From: Paludibacter sp.
GTDB lineage: Bacteria; Bacteroidota; Bacteroidia; Bacteroidales; Paludibacteraceae
Assembly (NCBI RefSeq): GCF_009712605.1
Contig: NZ_WASO01000009.1
Location: 1 to 63,769 of the forward strand
DNA: 63,769 bases
Direction: 5' to 3'
Shown: positions 61,834 to 63,769 of the stretch, in pieces
Numbering within the stretch: the first letter of the stretch is position 1
Layout of the letters: each line of letters begins with the position of its first letter
Program-made: the position numbers and the translations under genes
The notes under the pieces: model-generated
Databases searched by the model: none
What the model saw: only the letters and a program-made list of their open reading frames with translations
What the model was told of the DNA's origin: nothing

Positions 61834-63769
61834 ATGAAAAAAATAATATTTCTCCTTTTTAGCATTGGTTTTGCTATAGGAATCAACGCACAAGTCTATA
61901 AGACTGTTACGATAAGTGCCGGAGAATTGAATAAAGCATTAACGGCTGAGGAACGTACTACCGTTACAAACCTCACCATCAATGGATCAGTCAATGCCAA
62001 TGATTTTCTCACTATGAGAGATACACTCACCGCCCTATCGGTCATCGATTTAAGCGGTTCCATTATCGATACAAACAAAATACCCGATGAAGCTTTTTAT
62101 TTTTCCGCCACCAAAACAGGCAAGTTGAGCCTGACACAAGTGATTTTGCCAACCTCTGTGACGGCATTAGGCGACTATGCTTTTTACGGTTGCTACTATC
62201 TTGCAACAATTAACTTTCCGGCTTCGTTACAATCAATTGGAAGCTGGACATTTGCCGATTGCCACTCGTTGATCTTCGACCCGAACCTTCCTTCGTCTCT
62301 GACCTCAATGGGTGTAGGTGCTTTTGTGCATTGCCACAGTTTGCCAGCTGTAAATATACCATCTTCAATCACCTATATCGACAACTGGACATTTGCCGCA
62401 TGTTTCAACCTTGTTTCTATTACTATTCCACCTTCGGTAACGGCAATATATAACAACGCTTTTAAAAATTGCCAGCATTTACCTTCCATTACAATTCCAT
62501 CCGCAGTAAATTATCTTGGATATGATGTATTTTACAATTGCTATGCATTAACCACGGTAGATCTGAGCCAAACATCGGTCACCGCACTTTTGAAAAACAC
62601 GTTTTATAATTGCAACAATCTGCAAACTATCAAAATACCATCCACCGTTACTACCATCGGGGATTCTGCTTTTTACCAATGTTCAGCGCTAACGGGACTG
62701 TATGCCTACCCTCAAACTCCGGCAGACCTGAGCGCTTCAAAAGACGTTTTTCTGGGAGTGAGCACCTCTGGGTGTACGCTCTACGTTCCTCCGTTCAGGA
62801 AAAACGACTATCAAAATGCACTCCAATGGAAAGACTTTCTGAATATCGCTGTCATGAAGTTACCTTCAACGATAACAGCCACCGGAGAAACTTCCTATAC
62901 ATATAACAACTTACCACAGGGACCTGCTTCTGCTGATGTAACCGGTTCGACAGGCTCTAAATCGTATAAATACAGCGGAACCGGATCGACCAGCTATCCG
63001 GAAAACGCAACAGCTCCTACCAATGCCGGAACATATCAGGTAGTAGCAACTGTTGCCACCGATGAAAATTATCTGGAAGCATCATCTGCTCCGCTTGCCT
63101 TTACCATCAACAAAAAAGATGTAACCGTAACTGCAGATCATCTCTCTAAAACCTACGGTGACGATAACCCGACACTCACGGCTGTAGTTACAGGCACTGT
63201 AGACGGTGGTGATGCTGTAAATTATTCACTAGCTACTACCGCAGTAAAACTGTCCAATGTTGGTGATTATCCTATCTCAATAACGTTAGGAAGCAATCCG
63301 AATTACAACATAACGAAGACTGACAATACGTTGACAGTAAACATAAAAGACGTAACCATCGCAACAGACCATCTGTCCAAGACCTATGGTGATGATAATC
63401 CTACGCTGACGGCTGTGATGACAGGTGCTGTGGAAGGCGGAGATGCTTTGAACTATTCACTGGCTACTACCGCCGTAAAACTATCCAATGTTGGTGATTA
63501 TCCGATTTCGGTAACGTTGGGAGAGAATCCGAACTACAACATCGCCAAGACAGACAATACACTGACAGTAAACACTAAAGAGACAACCGTAACAGCAGAT
63601 CATCTTACAAAAACTTACGGAGATGATAATCCTACGCTGACGGCTGTTGTGACAGGTGCTGTCGAAGGCGGAGATGCTGTGACATATTCGCTGGCTACTA
63701 CCGCCGTAAAACTGTCCAATGTTGGTGATTATCCTATCTCAATAACGTTAGGAAGCAATCCGAATTACA
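61834..63769 (+). CDS. Secreted leucine-rich-repeat and MBG-repeat protein, truncated by the window end
   Basis: The frame is open from an ATG at 61834 to the last base with no stop. A signal peptide (residues 1-20, ending in GINAQ) opens the protein. Residues about 30-310 are BspA-type leucine-rich repeats (LRR_5), with units of the pattern A-F-x-x-C-x-x-L-x-x-I-x-I-P, such as FKNCQHLPSITIPSAV. Then come one MBG-like domain and three tandem MBG repeats of 77 residues that start at VTVTADHLSKTYGDDNPTLT and continue past the window end. BspA-type repeats bind host or surface ligands in relatives, so a surface adhesin-like role is plausible. An in-frame ATG at 61810 is possible, but the signal peptide favours 61834. 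Confidence 0.87.
   Translation, partial: MKKIIFLLFSIGFAIGINAQVYKTVTISAGELNKALTAEERTTVTNLTINGSVNANDFLTMRDTLTALSVIDLSGSIIDTNKIPDEAFYFSATKTGKLSLTQVILPTSVTALGDYAFYGCYYLATINFPASLQSIGSWTFADCHSLIFDPNLPSSLTSMGVGAFVHCHSLPAVNIPSSITYIDNWTFAACFNLVSITIPPSVTAIYNNAFKNCQHLPSITIPSAVNYLGYDVFYNCYALTTVDLSQTSVTALLKNTFYNCNNLQTIKIPSTVTTIGDSAFYQCSALTGLYAYPQTPADLSASKDVFLGVSTSGCTLYVPPFRKNDYQNALQWKDFLNIAVMKLPSTITATGETSYTYNNLPQGPASADVTGSTGSKSYKYSGTGSTSYPENATAPTNAGTYQVVATVATDENYLEASSAPLAFTINKKDVTVTADHLSKTYGDDNPTLTAVVTGTVDGGDAVNYSLATTAVKLSNVGDYPISITLGSNPNYNITKTDNTLTVNIKDVTIATDHLSKTYGDDNPTLTAVMTGAVEGGDALNYSLATTAVKLSNVGDYPISVTLGENPNYNIAKTDNTLTVNTKETTVTADHLTKTYGDDNPTLTAVVTGAVEGGDAVTYSLATTAVKLSNVGDYPISITLGSNPNY
63121..63769 (+). 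repeat. Tandem 231-bp repeats in the MBG region
   Basis: Repeat units begin at 63121, 63352 and 63583 (the last is cut by the window end). They share long nearly identical stretches; for example, the end of unit 1 and the visible end of unit 3 are identical over more than 40 bp. Recent duplication or gene conversion is likely. Confidence 0.9.

Noticed and set aside
63121-63769. Tandem repeats considered as a CRISPR array
   Set aside because: The units are 231 bp, coding and contiguous, with no short repeats or variable spacers.

Overview
The window looks like a chromosomal segment of a member of the Bacteroidota, most likely order Bacteroidales. Four things point there. Many genes have the Bacteroidota promoter box TAnnTTTG and lack clear Shine-Dalgarno sites. 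One secreted enzyme carries a type IX secretion (Por) sorting domain. The run of long NusB, YajC, YbbR-like protein and CoaE is typical of that group. A CzcA-type pump is fused to a TolC-like domain. A Paludibacter-like relative would fit, but this is inference from content only.

Layout. 1-365: end of an IS3-family element and tRNA-Arg(CCG). 463-2539: TetR regulator with a candidate operator, and a membrane metallophosphoesterase. 2680-8470: housekeeping block (nusB, yajC, ybbR-like, coaE, HAD phosphatase, NlpC/P60, LigB-type dioxygenase, HIT). 8579-13043: a large secreted amidase/golvesin-like protein and RmuC. 13080-14271: a structured repeat, a small coiled-coil protein and a candidate small RNA. 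14272-23996: a hemicellulose locus with a 7TM-AraC regulator, an FnIII lipoprotein, a 1446-residue GH5-GH43 fusion with sorting domain, and a GH115 alpha-glucuronidase. 24419-28982: an accessory stretch with an AT-rich orphan gene, LysE exporter, REP-type transposase, split ThrE exporter and a frameshifted methyltransferase. 29508-31554: ECF sigma factor with a membrane partner, and gpmA. 32424-39677: heavy-metal efflux (cysteine-rich small protein, CzcA-TolC fusion, adaptor lipoprotein). 40319-41545: secreted beta-helix protein. 41873-61720: a long Wzx/Wzy exopolysaccharide operon. 61834-end: a truncated secreted leucine-rich-repeat/MBG-repeat protein.

The polysaccharide operon holds a membrane 4,6-dehydratase, Wza and Wzc export components, a FrhB-acyltransferase fusion, an acyl carrier protein and a ketoacyl-ACP synthase III, flippase, pyruvyl transferase, four glycosyltransferases, Wzy polymerase, a hexapeptide acyltransferase, a deacetylase, a DegT aminotransferase and a PglC-type initiating transferase. 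The set dehydratase, aminotransferase, acetyltransferase and PglC-type transferase suggests a bacillosamine-like first sugar, with lipid-type or pyruvyl decoration added later.

The most unusual signal is not a gene. A dispersed repeat of about 230 bp (13080, 32082, 37529 reversed, and a divergent relative at 37293) keeps three base-paired stems whose sequences differ between copies by compensating changes, while one 10-nt loop stays nearly constant. A second repeat family forms nested palindromes of about 170 bp (29266, 39891) with a solo half at 53979. A REP-type transposase at 26013 carries three in-frame copies of its own palindrome. These may be small mobile or regulatory RNA/DNA elements.
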